DNA of 64,000 nt, from NCBI RefSeq assembly GCF_005938225.1, contig NZ_VCPC01000001.1, forward strand, positions 682,001 through 746,000, read 5' to 3'. Numbering within the stretch: position 1 is the first letter of the stretch; every line of letters starts with the position of its first letter. The stretch is from Arenibacterium halophilum (GTDB lineage Bacteria; Pseudomonadota; Alphaproteobacteria; Rhodobacterales; Rhodobacteraceae). The notes below the pieces were generated by a model. The model was not told where the DNA came from, did not search any database, and was given only the letters and a program-made list of their open reading frames with translations. Of the stretch, positions 53,108-62,649 are shown piece after piece. Both the position numbers and the translations under genes were made by a program.

Positions 53108-53740
53108 ATGAGCCTGACGCCCGACCTTCTGCTACAAGGCTATGCCATGGGGATTTTTCCCATGGCCGAGCACCGCGAGGACCCCGAGATTTTCTGGGTC
53201 GACCCGAAGCGGCGCGGCGTTATCCCCCTGAAAGGGTTTCACATATCGCGATCCTTGCGCCGCAGATTGCTGCGCGGCACGTTCACGGCCACGATCAACC
53301 GCGATTTCGAAGGCGTGTTGGACGGCTGCGCCGATCGTGCGGAAACATGGATCAATGCCGAAATTCGCGACCTCTATGTGACTCTGCATCATCAGGGTCA
53401 CGCCCATTCACTGGAGATCTGGGAAGGGGATGACCTGGTTGGCGGTGTCTATGGCGTTGCGCTGGGGGCGGCCTTTTTCGGCGAAAGCATGTTCTCGCGC
53501 CGTACCGATGCCTCGAAAGCGGCGCTTGCCTACCTTGTGCATCTGCTAAGACGCGACGGTTTCACCCTCTTCGACACGCAGTTCCTGACCGAGCATCTGG
53601 CCTCGCTTGGCGCGATCGAAATTTCGCGCGCCGATTACCATGCCGAGCTTGCGCGTGCGCTAGGCCGCTTTGCCCGCTTCGGAAACGGCCCGATACCCTC
53701 GGCTCAGGACGTGGTGCAGTTCAGCACCCACAGATCGTAA
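53108..53740 (+). CDS. aat: Leucyl/phenylalanyl-tRNA-protein transferase
   Basis: Adds Leu or Phe to proteins with N-terminal Arg or Lys, marking them for ClpS/ClpAP degradation (N-end rule). A 210-residue protein with the family blocks LLLQGYAMGIFPMAEHREDPEIFWVDPKRRGVI and GGVYGVALGAAFFGESMFSR. The ATG at 53108 is the family start. Co-transcribed with accBC by position; its 3' end overlaps the DUF2155 gene on the opposite strand by 37 bases. Confidence 0.95.
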   Translation: MSLTPDLLLQGYAMGIFPMAEHREDPEIFWVDPKRRGVIPLKGFHISRSLRRRLLRGTFTATINRDFEGVLDGCADRAETWINAEIRDLYVTLHHQGHAHSLEIWEGDDLVGGVYGVALGAAFFGESMFSRRTDASKAALAYLVHLLRRDGFTLFDTQFLTEHLASLGAIEISRADYHAELARALGRFARFGNGPIPSAQDVVQFSTHRS

Positions 53741-54075
53741 CGGCTGTGATCCAGGGCGTTCAGCGCCGGGGAGGACGCCATCATCCAGCCTTGGAACAGG
53801 ATGTCAGAACTGCCCTGGCTGCGGATCGTCAGAAAGGCATAGGCATCGCCGGTGGGGTTATTGGTCGGATAGCGGCAGTCCGCCAGCTCGACCTCGAGCC
53901 CAAGAATGGCCTGCCCACCACCCGACAGCATGGTGGTATCGACGGTATGGCCATTTACCTTGTCCAGTGCACGCACAACAGCGCCCTGCCCTGATGTCAC
54001 ATCGACATCCGATTGCGCGCCCGCCCCGGTGCCCAAGGCGAAGGCGAACGCAAGGATCGCCGCAGCCCGGATCAC
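53704..54075 (-). CDS. DUF2155 domain-containing exported protein
   Basis: A 123-residue protein with a signal peptide (to about residue 20, GTGAGAQ) and the DUF2155 core: AVVRALDKVNGHTVDTTMLSGG, then LEVELADCRYPTNNP and a C-terminal YDLWVLNC whose cysteine may pair with C67. Periplasmic; family function unknown but conserved next to mlaD and NDUFA12 in alphaproteobacteria. Overlaps mlaD by 4 bases and aat by 37. Confidence 0.9.
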   Translation of the reverse strand: MIRAAAILAFAFALGTGAGAQSDVDVTSGQGAVVRALDKVNGHTVDTTMLSGGGQAILGLEVELADCRYPTNNPTGDAYAFLTIRSQGSSDILFQGWMMASSPALNALDHSRYDLWVLNCTTS

Positions 54076-54536
54076 TGCTCTTCCTCTTCGCCCCCGCCAG
54101 CGACAAATTTCACCAGCAGTGAAATCAGGCTGACGGCACCCTGCGTGTCGTCGATGCTGTCGCCCGGGGCAAAATAATCCAGCGACCCGCCCGGTGCGAT
54201 CTCCACGAAATTTCCGCCAAGCAGACCTTCGGACGAGATGATGATCGCGCTGTCGTCGGGGATTTGGATGTCGTTCTGCAGCTTGACCCGCGTGTCGGCC
54301 CGATATGTTTCGGGGTTCAGCTCGACGCTGGACACGGTGCCGATCTTGACCCCGGCAAGACGGACATCGGTGCCAACGTTGACGCCTTCCAGCGAACGGA
54401 ACGACGCAACCAGTTCATAGCCGCCCGATCCGCCGCGGCCGAAACCGGTTGTCTGAGTCGCATAGAGCCCAAAGCCGATGGCCGCCGCCAATACGACGCC
54501 GCCGACCAGAACCTCGGTCGTGTTATGGGTGGCCAT
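54072..54536 (-). CDS. mlaD: MlaD family lipid-transport protein
   Basis: A 154-residue MCE-domain protein: one N-terminal membrane anchor (TEVLVGGVVLAAAIGFGLYA), the MCE barrel (YELVASFRSLEGVNVGTDVRLAGVKIGTVSSVEL) and the SEGLLGGNFVEI loop typical of MlaD. It should form a hexameric ring carrying phospholipids between membranes with MlaFEB, whose genes are not adjacent here. ATGA overlap with DUF2155. Confidence 0.92.
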   Translation of the reverse strand: MATHNTTEVLVGGVVLAAAIGFGLYATQTTGFGRGGSGGYELVASFRSLEGVNVGTDVRLAGVKIGTVSSVELNPETYRADTRVKLQNDIQIPDDSAIIISSEGLLGGNFVEIAPGGSLDYFAPGDSIDDTQGAVSLISLLVKFVAGGGEEEEQ

Positions 54537-54554
54537 CGCCAGTCCTGCCTTTGC

Positions 54555-54938
54555 TTATTCCGGAGACCATGCCTCGTAATCGCGACGCTCAACCGGATTG
54601 GTACGGCGCAGCGATCCCGCCGGCGCATAGGCCATCGCGGTTCCGGTCAGGTTTTCCTGATGCGGTTTTTCCCACGCCTTATGTGCGAGCGGGCGATCGG
54701 TCGGCGGTTCGTTCCAGGTGCGGTGCAGCCAGCCGTGCCAGTCGGGATCAACCCGGCTTGCTTCCATCTCGCCGTTGAAGATCACCCAACGCTTGCTGTC
54801 ATCCGCATTGCGGTAAAACACGTTGCCTTGGCTGTCTTCGCCCACGCGCTGGCCCTTGCGCCACGTAAAAAGCTGGGTGTTCAGCGTCTGACCGTTCCAC
54901 CAGGTCGCCGCGCGCAGCAATGTGTTCAGGATGCCCAT
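54555..54938 (-). CDS. NADH:ubiquinone oxidoreductase subunit NDUFA12
   Basis: A 127-residue accessory subunit of respiratory complex I found in alphaproteobacteria and mitochondria (B17.2). The block [17 protein letters not shown]-like (here [21 protein letters not shown]) and [13 protein letters not shown] are diagnostic. The ATG at 54938 gives the family start [16 protein letters not shown]. Encoded away from the nuo operon, as is usual. Confidence 0.95.
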   Translation of the reverse strand: MGILNTLLRAATWWNGQTLNTQLFTWRKGQRVGEDSQGNVFYRNADDSKRWVIFNGEMEASRVDPDWHGWLHRTWNEPPTDRPLAHKAWEKPHQENLTGTAMAYAPAGSLRRTNPVERRDYEAWSPE

Positions 54939-55015
54939 GAAACTCTCCGGTTGTCTGCCCCTGATATGGCGCATCGCGGCTCCAACGTCCAGTGACAAGG
55001 CGCCGCTGTGTGGCC

Positions 55016-55378
55016 TTAGGCGGGGGCCAGCGCGGTCACTTCGATTTCAATGCGAAAGATCGGGTCCAGCAACCCGGCTTCGATCATGGTGCCAGCGGGG
55101 GGATTGTCACCAAAGGCCTCGCGCAGGATGGGCCAGCAGGGTTCGAATTCGGCCCGATCCGGCAGGATATAGTGAACGCGCACGACATCGGCAAAGCTGG
55201 CACCCGCCTCGGCCAGCGCCTTGCCGATGATCTCGAGCGCCGAACGGCATTGCGCCGTCACATCCGCGCCATGCCCCACCGTGCCCGCCACGTGGATGAA
55301 ACCACCAGCCACAACCGCCCGGCAATAGCCGATCTTGTCCTCATAGGCGCCACCCGAGTGAATTCGACGGATTGTCAT
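55016..55378 (-). CDS. RidA family protein
   Basis: A 120-residue YjgF/YER057c/UK114-fold protein. The pocket arginine expected in [14 protein letters not shown]-type RidA proteins (normally R-T-x-V-x-V) is not present here, so it may belong to an Rid subgroup that lacks deaminase activity. Single gene between NDUFA12 and the clpX terminator. Confidence 0.87.
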   Translation of the reverse strand: MTIRRIHSGGAYEDKIGYCRAVVAGGFIHVAGTVGHGADVTAQCRSALEIIGKALAEAGASFADVVRVHYILPDRAEFEPCWPILREAFGDNPPAGTMIEAGLLDPIFRIEIEVTALAPA

Positions 55379-55402
55379 GTCACGTTTCCTGTTCCTGAAC
55401 GC

Positions 55403-55429
55403 AAAACGCGCGCCTGTCTGGCGCGCGTT
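55403..55429 (-). terminator. Intrinsic terminator of clpX
   Basis: Perfect 10-base stem AACGCGCGCC (55405-55414) and GGCGCGCGTT (55420-55429), 5-base loop, with AAAA at 55403-55406 giving a TTTT run on the minus strand. It lies 27 bases after the clpX stop. Confidence 0.8.
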
Positions 55430-55456
55430 CTGGTTGTTGCATCGGCATCGCCCCGG

Positions 55457-56725
55457 TCATCCGGCGCTGGCCGAATCCTTTTCCGCGTCCGCGTAGATCA
55501 TCAGCGGCGCCGCATCCGACATCACTGCCTCTTCGTTCACGACCACCTCGGTCACACTGTCGAGGCTGGGCAGATCGAACATCGTATCCAGAAGGATGTC
55601 TTCCAGGATCGAGCGCAGACCGCGTGCGCCTGTCTTGCGCTGAATCGCCCGTTTGGCGATGGCGCGCAGCGCATCGTCGGTGAACGTCAACTCGGTATCT
55701 TCCAGATCGAACAGGCGCTGATACTGCTTCACCAGCGCGTTCTTCGGCTGGGTCAGGATGGTCACCAACGCATCTTCATCCAGATCTTCCAGCGTCGCCA
55801 GAACCGGCAGACGGCCAACGAATTCCGGGATCAGGCCGAATTTCAGCAGATCTTCGGGCTCCAATTCCTTGAAAATCTCGCCAACACCGCGCGCGTCCGG
55901 GTCTTTCACGTCGGCGCCGAAACCCATGGCGCTGCCTTTGCCGCGCTGCGCGATGATCCGGTCCAGCCCGGCGAATGCGCCGCCACAAATGAACAGAATG
56001 TTCGTGGTGTCCACCTGCAGGAATTCCTGCTGCGGATGCTTGCGCCCGCCCTGCGGCGGCACAGAGGCCACGGTGCCTTCCATCAGCTTGAGCAGCGCCT
56101 GCTGCACACCCTCGCCCGACACGTCGCGGGTGATAGAGGGGTTTTCCGACTTGCGCGTGATCTTGTCGACCTCGTCGATATAGACGATGCCGCGCTGTGC
56201 GCGTTCCACATTGTATTCGCTGGCCTGTAGCAGCTTGAGGATGATGTTTTCCACATCCTCGCCCACGTAACCGGCTTCGGTCAGCGTGGTAGCATCGGCC
56301 ATGGTGAACGGCACATCCAGAATGCGCGCCAGCGTCTGCGCCAGCAGCGTCTTGCCGCAGCCCGTGGGACCGATCAGCAGAATGTTGGATTTCGCCAGTT
56401 CGATGTCATTGCCAGCTTTCTGGGCGTGGTTCAGGCGCTTGTAGTGATTGTGCACCGCCACCGACAGGACCCGTTTCGCCGTAGCTTGACCGATCACGTA
56501 ATCGTCCAGCACCTCGCAGATGTCCTTGGGCGTGGGAACGCCATCGGTCGCCTTCAACCCCGAGGCCTTGGTCTCCTCGCGGATGATATCCATGCAAAGT
56601 TCGACACATTCATCACAGATGAATACCGTCGGACCGGCAATCAGCTTGCGCACCTCGTGCTGACTCTTGCCGCAGAAACTGCAGTAGAGCGTATTTTTGC
56701 TGTCGCCACCCGTGTTCGTTGCCAT
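55457..56725 (-). CDS. clpX: ATP-dependent Clp protease ATP-binding subunit ClpX
   Basis: AAA+ unfoldase that feeds ssrA-tagged and regulatory proteins to ClpP. A 422-residue protein with a zinc finger (C15, C18, C37, C40), Walker A GPTGCGKT, pore loop GYVGED, Walker [10 protein letters not shown], and the sensor segment [16 protein letters not shown]. The IGF-type ClpP-docking loop is in [16 protein letters not shown] as the GFGA variant seen in proteobacteria. Downstream of clpP on the same strand, 154 bases apart. Confidence 0.98.
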   Translation of the reverse strand: MATNTGGDSKNTLYCSFCGKSQHEVRKLIAGPTVFICDECVELCMDIIREETKASGLKATDGVPTPKDICEVLDDYVIGQATAKRVLSVAVHNHYKRLNHAQKAGNDIELAKSNILLIGPTGCGKTLLAQTLARILDVPFTMADATTLTEAGYVGEDVENIILKLLQASEYNVERAQRGIVYIDEVDKITRKSENPSITRDVSGEGVQQALLKLMEGTVASVPPQGGRKHPQQEFLQVDTTNILFICGGAFAGLDRIIAQRGKGSAMGFGADVKDPDARGVGEIFKELEPEDLLKFGLIPEFVGRLPVLATLEDLDEDALVTILTQPKNALVKQYQRLFDLEDTELTFTDDALRAIAKRAIQRKTGARGLRSILEDILLDTMFDLPSLDSVTEVVVNEEAVMSDAAPLMIYADAEKDSASAG

Positions 56726-56879
56726 AGCCTACCTTTCGGCTTCGATATGTCTTCGATGTGTCGCCCTGCCCCGTGCATCGAGGCAGGATTTTCCGGTCCG
56801 ACTCAGCTTAGGCCAGCCACCGGTGCTCCACAATCGCAAATTGCGCCGCGAACGCCCCTGCGGCCGCGGCGCCCAGAAC

Positions 56880-57512
56880 TTAGCCAGCGCTGGGTTCGGC
56901 CTTTTCGCGGTTCTCCACGATCTCGTCGATGTGGCCCCAGTCCTTCGCCTCTTCCGGCGACATGAAATTGTCGCGGTCCAGCGCCTTTTCCACGGCCTTC
57001 TTGGTCTGGCCGGTGTGCTTCACGTAGATGTCGTACAGGCGATCCTTCAGCTTTTGCGTCTCGGCCGCGTGGATCATGATATCGCTCGCCTGGCCTTGGT
57101 AGCCGCCCGAGGGCTGGTGCACCATGATCCGGCTGTTGGGCAGCGAGAACCGCATCCCCGGCGTCCCGCCTGCCAGCAGGACCGACCCCATCGAGGCCGC
57201 CTGACCGATGCAAAGCGTTGAAACCTTTGGCCGAATGTACTGCATCGTGTCATAGATCGACAGGCCCGAGGTCACGACGCCACCGGGGCTGTTGATGTAC
57301 AGGCTGATTTCCTTGCTGGGGTTCTCCGCCTCGAGGTGCAGCAGCTGCGCCACGACAAGATGGCTCATCCCGTCGTGAATCGGGCCGTTGATGAACACGA
57401 TCCGTTCCTTAAGCAGGCGCGAAAAGATGTCGTAGGCCCGTTCGCCCCGGCTGGTCTGTTCAACCACCATGGGGACAAGCGTGTTCATATAGGTGTCAAC
57501 TGGATCGTACAT
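56880..57512 (-). CDS. clpP: ATP-dependent Clp protease proteolytic subunit ClpP
   Basis: A 210-residue serine peptidase forming the 14-mer chamber. Catalytic triad by motif: S107 (GQAASMG), H132 (MVHQPSG) and D181 ([11 protein letters not shown]), with spacing identical to E. coli. The N-terminal [26 protein letters not shown] is canonical. Upstream are 262 bases containing its promoter. Confidence 0.98.
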   Translation of the reverse strand: MYDPVDTYMNTLVPMVVEQTSRGERAYDIFSRLLKERIVFINGPIHDGMSHLVVAQLLHLEAENPSKEISLYINSPGGVVTSGLSIYDTMQYIRPKVSTLCIGQAASMGSVLLAGGTPGMRFSLPNSRIMVHQPSGGYQGQASDIMIHAAETQKLKDRLYDIYVKHTGQTKKAVEKALDRDNFMSPEEAKDWGHIDEIVENREKAEPSAG

Positions 57513-57774
57513 ATGTGCGCCTGTATCTAGGTGTGCGGGATCATATCCCGAAAGAAGTTACCCGAGTCTTAGTATCGCTCCGAAGGGGCTGCAAGGGGTG
57601 CGCGGCGGTTCGGGCCACCGCAGCGTTAACCATATGTTGTGATTCATGGTGTTGCCATCGCTCGCGCATGGGTTTGAAACAATAATCTCTTGATTCCCGC
57701 ATCGTTTCCAATTTGGCCAAGCCTTGGCCCGCGGGGGTCTGCGCAAAAGTCCGGGTGGTATTTCGGTCAGAGGT
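57513..57774. other. Intergenic region upstream of clpP and downstream of soxD
   Basis: 262 bases without a gene. Contains a palindrome GGCCAAG-C-CTTGGCC (57715-57729), close to the soxD 3' end, which could end sox transcripts or bind a protein. The clpP promoter must lie near 57513-57620, but I see no convincing consensus. No haem-binding CxxCH is encoded on the minus strand here, so there is no relic of a second SoxD haem domain. Confidence 0.4.
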
Positions 57775-58401
57775 TTACTTCGGTGTCACATCCAGATCGG
57801 TCGCCCGCATCCGGATTTCAACCTCTGGCTTGCAATTGGTCATGCACGGCTCGGCGCGCCACAGGTGACGTTCGGCTTTCCCCCGGTCATCGCGGGCAAA
57901 ACCGTGGCGGTTCGGCATTACGACATTCGGAAGCGTTTTCTCGGTCAAATGGGTATCTGGGCCAACCAGATCATTCGCAGAAAGGATATAGGCAACGAGG
58001 GCATAAACGTCGTCCGGTGCCAGTGTCTGTGCGTTGCCATAGGGCATCGAGCGGTTCACGTAATCCCATAGCGTCGGCGCATAGGGCCAGAACGATCCGA
58101 CGGTTTTGACCGGATCGCGGCTGTCGAGGGTGCCATAGCCCCCAATCAGACCGGGCCAGCGGCCGACCCCTTCGGCAAAGTCCCCATGGCAACCCGCACA
58201 AAAATCGGCGAATAGCGCCTCGCCCCGCGACGCCCCGCCCTGCCCTGGCGGCAGGCCGCTGCCATCTGGTGCAACATCGACATCCCAGGCCGCGATTTCG
58301 GCGGGCGTGGCCGCGCGACCAAGGCCAAACGGTTGTGCCGCCAGCGACTGCGCGCAACCCGCGGCGACAACGGCAAGGACAACCCTACGAGACCTCGACA
58401 T
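57775..58401 (-). CDS. soxD: SoxD-type c-type cytochrome, short monohaem form
   Basis: Electron-accepting partner of the SoxC molybdoprotein in sulfane dehydrogenase. A 208-residue protein with a signal peptide, one haem site CAGCH and the distal-ligand region RSMPYGNAQTLAPDDVYALVAYIL. Diheme SoxD proteins such as that of Paracoccus are about 380 residues; this one stops just after the first domain (RATDLDVTPK), so the second haem domain is missing. The conserved pair of cysteines in EPCMTNCKPEVE is kept. Start at 58401 has GGAAG upstream and overlaps soxC by 17 bases. Confidence 0.87.
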   Translation of the reverse strand: MSRSRRVVLAVVAAGCAQSLAAQPFGLGRAATPAEIAAWDVDVAPDGSGLPPGQGGASRGEALFADFCAGCHGDFAEGVGRWPGLIGGYGTLDSRDPVKTVGSFWPYAPTLWDYVNRSMPYGNAQTLAPDDVYALVAYILSANDLVGPDTHLTEKTLPNVVMPNRHGFARDDRGKAERHLWRAEPCMTNCKPEVEIRMRATDLDVTPK

Positions 58402-59629
58402 TTTCAACGCTTCCATCCGCGCGCATCAACCATGTCTGGATGCCATTGTTATGATAGGTCGAATTCATCCCGCGCGCGGCGTGCAGCTGGGCCTTGGTCG
58501 GCTGGACATAGCCGGTGTCGTCGATGGCGCGTGATTGCAGCAGCATCTCGGCCCCGTCCCAGGCTACATCCAGGTAGAACCGGCACAGCGCCATCGGCGC
58601 GGGTGGCGCGGCCAGCCGCGCGACCTTCCAGTTCTGCCCGCCATCCAGCGTCACATCGACCCGCGTGATCGCGCCGCGCCCCGACCAGGCCAGCCCCGAA
58701 ATCACCAGTGGTCCGTCCCCATGGCGCACCGGTGCCTGCGGGCTGGGCGCGGTGATGACCGATTTGGCATCCATCGCGAAGGTAAACTGGCGGCTGATGC
58801 CATCGGCCAGCGTATCGGTGTATTTCGACGTTTCCTCGCGGCTGTGCACGGGGGTGTCGCGCACCTCGATCCGGCGCAGCCACTTGATCCAGAGGTTGCC
58901 CTCGAACCCCGGCACCACCAGCCGCACCGGATAGCCATGTTCGCGGCGCAGCGCCTCTCCGTTGGCCTTGAAGGCAACCAGCACATCGTCCAGCGCCTTC
59001 TTTATCGGGATCGAGCGCCCGTTCGACGCGGCATCGGCCCCTTCGACGTAAACCCATCGGCGCGACGTATCGTACCCGGCCTCTTCCAGCAGAAGACGCA
59101 GCGGGACGCCGGTGTATTCCATGTTGTGGATCATGCCGTGGGAATATTGCGCGCCGTTCAACTGGGCGCCCCGCCACTCCATCCCCGAATTCGCGGCGCA
59201 TTCGCAAAAGGCCACGCGGGTGTCGCGGGGAAAGCGTTCCAGATCGGCGTAGGTGAACACCAGCGGCCGCGCCACATCGCCCATCACCATCAGGCGATAG
59301 TCTTCCTTGCGCAGGTCGATAGCGCCGGAATGATGCCTCTCAAACGCGCAGCCCTGCGGGGTGATCGTACCGTCCAGCGCGTGTATCGGGGTGAAACTGA
59401 CCGAGCTGTAAGCGTCTGCCGTAAGCCAGTCGACCGTGCGGCGCACCACGTCGAATTCATGCGGCGTGGGCAGGCCATAGGGCGCGGCGGCCACCGGGTC
59501 GCCCAAATTGCGCGACCACGGTTGAACCTGCGTGATCAGCGTGTCATCAGCCCGCGCCCGCCCCGCAACCATGGCCGCCGCAGCGCCCGTCAGAACGGCC
59601 CGGCGCGAGGGAGGGGCCGCGTCACTCAT
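58385..59629 (-). CDS. soxC: Sulfane (sulfite) dehydrogenase molybdenum subunit SoxC
   Basis: A 414-residue molybdopterin enzyme of the sulfite-oxidase fold, oxidising the sulfane sulfur on SoxY to the sulfone level in the periplasm. Tat signal SRRAVLTGAAAAMVAG; Mo-ligand cysteine in AFCECAANSGMEW; dimerisation domain in the C-terminal third (SPQAPVRHGDGPLVISGLAWSGRGAITRVDVTLDGG). Overlaps soxD by 17 bases; soxB ends 14 bases upstream. Confidence 0.95.
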   Translation of the reverse strand: MSDAAPPSRRAVLTGAAAAMVAGRARADDTLITQVQPWSRNLGDPVAAAPYGLPTPHEFDVVRRTVDWLTADAYSSVSFTPIHALDGTITPQGCAFERHHSGAIDLRKEDYRLMVMGDVARPLVFTYADLERFPRDTRVAFCECAANSGMEWRGAQLNGAQYSHGMIHNMEYTGVPLRLLLEEAGYDTSRRWVYVEGADAASNGRSIPIKKALDDVLVAFKANGEALRREHGYPVRLVVPGFEGNLWIKWLRRIEVRDTPVHSREETSKYTDTLADGISRQFTFAMDAKSVITAPSPQAPVRHGDGPLVISGLAWSGRGAITRVDVTLDGGQNWKVARLAAPPAPMALCRFYLDVAWDGAEMLLQSRAIDDTGYVQPTKAQLHAARGMNSTYHNNGIQTWLMRADGSVENVEVS

Positions 59630-59642
59630 GCCGCGCCGCCGG

Positions 59643-61340
59643 TCAAATCCCGCTCACCTCGACCGAGGTGTTCGGTTCAACGCGCACGGACCCCAGCTCG
59701 CGGATATGGTTTTCCACCACCTCCCAGATCGGCGGGCCCTCGGTGCCTTCGTTCACGCTCGCCCAGCCGGCCACGACATAGGAACTGCTGGCGTCGATCG
59801 GGGCGCCGGTGGCCAGCAGCGTCATGTCGGAAATCCGCGCGCCCTGCGGTTGCGATACATCAATGCGATAGCCAAGGCCCCCGGTGCGCACCATGTCGCC
59901 GCCCTGCTGGTAATAGGGATCGGGGTTGAAGATGTTGTCGGCCACATCTTCCAGTACGATTTTCAGGAATTCGCCTTTCATTTCCGTGCGATAGGCCTCG
60001 GGATAGGAAATCGCAGTGACACCGAAGATATCCTCGCGCGTGATGTCCTGACCGGGCAGAAGGCTGGGCCCCCAGCGCACCCCGGGGCTAAGCGCGATCT
60101 GCGCCTCGCGTTCCGACAGCAGCGCGTCGCAGATCACATCGTCCCACGAGCCGTTGAAGTTGCCCCGCCGATACAACAGCGAATCGGTCTGGCCGATCAC
60201 CTCGGTCAGCTGCGGCCGGAAGGGCGCGCGCTGCGCCTCGATCAGGGCGGCAATGTCCGCATCGGGCGCGATCACATCGGAAAACACCGGGATCAGGCGA
60301 TGGCGAAAGCCCATCATCCGCCCGTCGCGCACATCCAGATCGACGCGGCTGACGAATTTCCCGTGCGAGCCAGAGGCGACGATGATCGTGTCGCCCACCT
60401 GCACCGGTTCGGGCAGCGCGTCGTGGGTATGGCCCGACAGGATCACGTCGATGCCGGTGACGATGCCGGCCATCTTCTTGTCGACGTCCAGCCCGTTATG
60501 GCTGAGGCAGACGACCAGTTCGGCCCCCTTGGCGCGCACCTCGTCCACCATCTGCTGCATGTGTTCGTCGCGGATGCCGAACGAATATTCCGGGAACATC
60601 CAGCCCGGGTTGGCGATGGGCATATAGGGAAACGCCTGCCCGATCACCGCAACCTGCACCCCGCCGGTTTCGAAGAACTCGTAGGGCTTGAACAGCTCGG
60701 CCGGTTCGTCCCATTCGGCGTCAAAGATGTTCTGCCCCAGCGCGGCATAGGGCAGCCCCTGCACGATCTCGTGCACCCTCTCGCTGCCCAGCGTGAATTC
60801 CCAGTGAAAGGTCATCGCGTCGGGTTTCAGCGCTGACATGACATTCACCATGTCCTGCCCGGCCGTGTGGTGGCAGGTATAGGACCCCTGCCATGTATCA
60901 CCGCCATCCAGCAGCAGCGCATCGGGGCGGTCGGCCCGGATGGCATTCACCACGGTGGCGATGCGATCCACCCCGCCCATGCGGCCATAGCCCTGCGCCA
61001 GCGCGGTGAAATCGTCATAGGTCAGCGCGTAATGCGCGGGCGAGCCATCGTCGATGCCATAGCGGCGGCGGAAGTCGGCGCCGGTCAGATGCGGCACGAC
61101 CCCGGCATTGGCGCCAACGCCGATGTTGATTTCAGGCTCGCGGAAATAGATCGGGGTCAGCTGGGCGTGCAGATCGGTCAGGTGGATCAGCGTGACATTG
61201 CCGAAGCTGCCGCCGCCGATCAGATCGTCCTGTGTCAGCCGCTGTTGCGCCGCCAGCCGCGACCATCCGCCAAAGCCGGATCCGCCCCACAGCGCCGCCG
61301 CCGCCATCGAGGCTTGAAGAAAATCGCGCCGCGAGATCAT
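59643..61340 (-). CDS. soxB: Thiosulfohydrolase SoxB
   Basis: A 565-residue dimanganese enzyme of the 5'-nucleotidase/metallophosphatase superfamily that releases sulfate from the SoxY-bound thiosulfate. Tat signal SRRDFLQASMAAAAL; metal-site motifs LTDLHAQL, GGDTWQGS, CLSHNGLD and SGHTHDALPEP. The ATG at 61340 gives the proper Tat start; the frame extends further without family similarity. SoxA ends 61 bases upstream. Confidence 0.96.
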   Translation of the reverse strand: MISRRDFLQASMAAAALWGGSGFGGWSRLAAQQRLTQDDLIGGGSFGNVTLIHLTDLHAQLTPIYFREPEINIGVGANAGVVPHLTGADFRRRYGIDDGSPAHYALTYDDFTALAQGYGRMGGVDRIATVVNAIRADRPDALLLDGGDTWQGSYTCHHTAGQDMVNVMSALKPDAMTFHWEFTLGSERVHEIVQGLPYAALGQNIFDAEWDEPAELFKPYEFFETGGVQVAVIGQAFPYMPIANPGWMFPEYSFGIRDEHMQQMVDEVRAKGAELVVCLSHNGLDVDKKMAGIVTGIDVILSGHTHDALPEPVQVGDTIIVASGSHGKFVSRVDLDVRDGRMMGFRHRLIPVFSDVIAPDADIAALIEAQRAPFRPQLTEVIGQTDSLLYRRGNFNGSWDDVICDALLSEREAQIALSPGVRWGPSLLPGQDITREDIFGVTAISYPEAYRTEMKGEFLKIVLEDVADNIFNPDPYYQQGGDMVRTGGLGYRIDVSQPQGARISDMTLLATGAPIDASSSYVVAGWASVNEGTEGPPIWEVVENHIRELGSVRVEPNTSVEVSGI

Positions 61341-61401
61341 GGCCCGGCTCCTGTACTGGAAAACCCGTGCCCCGTGGCCTGGCCGCCGGGGCACGGTTGG
61401 A

Positions 61402-62262
61402 TCAGTTGCGCACCGAGGGCGCTTCGACCGACAGGCCGTTGCCGCGGCTGGCGACATACAGCTCCAGCGCCACGAATTCGGGGCTGCCGGGGTTGAAGGT
61501 TTCGGCGCGGGTATCGCGCACGCAGCCCTTGAACCGCGCGTGGGCGGTGTTCAGCTTGGTGTTCTTCAGCCGGTAGACCGGGAAGCCGTTGATCTGGCCT
61601 TGGCTCAGGTGGTCGGCGCGGATCATGGTGCCATAGTTGTTTTCGTGGCAATTCGCGCAGCTGAGTTCTAGCTGACCGAAACGGGTGTAATACAGATCTT
61701 TCCCCTGCTCCCAGGTGGATTGCGCGGGCCCGTCGATGGCAACGTTCACCGGCATCCCACGCGACTGCACGGAAATCAGGGATTCCATCGCAACCATCTT
61801 GCCGCCGTCGTATTTCCACGGCTCGGCACCCATGCGGGTTTCGCGGCAATCGTTGACCTGCTGCACAAGGGTGCGCACCTTGCCTGCGGCTTCGTTCCAC
61901 TTGGGATAGACGGCGCGCACGCCGGCCATGCCCTCGGCCACGTCGCCATGGCACGAGGCACAGGATTTGCCCTCGGACCCGTCGACCGTGTCCCAGGCCT
62001 CGGCGGCCTGATCCACGAAGACCATCGCCGGGTTGTCGAAATCGTCCATCTGCAACATCCGGGTTTCCGGCGTGCGGAAGGTCCAGCCCGAATAGATGGT
62101 GTCGAAGGCGTCGAGATGCGCGGGCGCTTCGGTTTCGGTGACCATCTCGATCTCGCCGTTCACGACCAGCTTGGCGGGTTCGTCTGCCACCACAGAGCCC
62201 GCCGCGATCAGGGACAGCGCCCCGCCAATTGCCAGGGCCAGCGCCCCCTTGCCTTGGAACAT
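61402..62262 (-). CDS. soxA: Sulfur oxidation cytochrome SoxA
   Basis: A 286-residue diheme cytochrome c, catalytic subunit of SoxXA, which oxidatively joins thiosulfate to the SoxY cysteine. Signal peptide to about residue 26; haem sites C101-x2-C104-H105 and C202-x2-C205-H206; the active-site cysteine ligand is C247 (GCVRDTRAE). Both haem sites are present, unlike monohaem SoxA variants. Follows soxZ by 24 bases. Confidence 0.96.
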   Translation of the reverse strand: MFQGKGALALAIGGALSLIAAGSVVADEPAKLVVNGEIEMVTETEAPAHLDAFDTIYSGWTFRTPETRMLQMDDFDNPAMVFVDQAAEAWDTVDGSEGKSCASCHGDVAEGMAGVRAVYPKWNEAAGKVRTLVQQVNDCRETRMGAEPWKYDGGKMVAMESLISVQSRGMPVNVAIDGPAQSTWEQGKDLYYTRFGQLELSCANCHENNYGTMIRADHLSQGQINGFPVYRLKNTKLNTAHARFKGCVRDTRAETFNPGSPEFVALELYVASRGNGLSVEAPSVRN

Positions 62263-62286
62263 CCCCGTTCCTCCCCTTGCTTCGGA

Positions 62287-62616
62287 CTAGCCGATGGCGA
62301 TGGTTTTCTTTTCTTCGTAGACCGACCCGTCGTCGTCATACCAGGTGAAGACGAATTCACCCGCTTCGGGCACCTTGGCCTCGAACTGGAAATAGGGGTT
62401 GGTCGAGATCGCAGGCTCCATCGCCACGTCGATCACGGTTTCCCCGTTGAAGGCGCAGGTGAAGCGGTTGATGATCGACCGCGGGATCGTGTTGCCTTCT
62501 TTGTCCTTGCGCTGACCGCTTTCCATGTTGTGGCTGATCAGCGTCTTGATGGTGATGGTTTCGCCCGCAGCCACGGTGGCGGGAACCTTCACGCGCGGTT
62601 TTACACCGGTTGCCAT
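62287..62616 (-). CDS. soxZ: Sulfur carrier partner SoxZ
   Basis: A 109-residue immunoglobulin-like protein that forms the SoxYZ carrier. Family features are KPRVKVPATVAAGETITIKTLISHNMESGQRKD and the terminal EFVFTWYDDDGSVYEEKKTIAIG. No signal peptide; it is exported bound to SoxY through the Tat system. Follows soxY by 33 bases. Confidence 0.96.
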   Translation of the reverse strand: MATGVKPRVKVPATVAAGETITIKTLISHNMESGQRKDKEGNTIPRSIINRFTCAFNGETVIDVAMEPAISTNPYFQFEAKVPEAGEFVFTWYDDDGSVYEEKKTIAIG

Positions 62617-62649
62617 ATCGTTTCTCCTGTCAAGAGCGGGTCGGGCGGA

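Noticed and set aside
57513-57774. Possible frameshifted second haem domain of SoxD
   Set aside because: No CxxCH or cytochrome-like segment is encoded on the minus strand here; the short SoxD ends cleanly at a stop codon.
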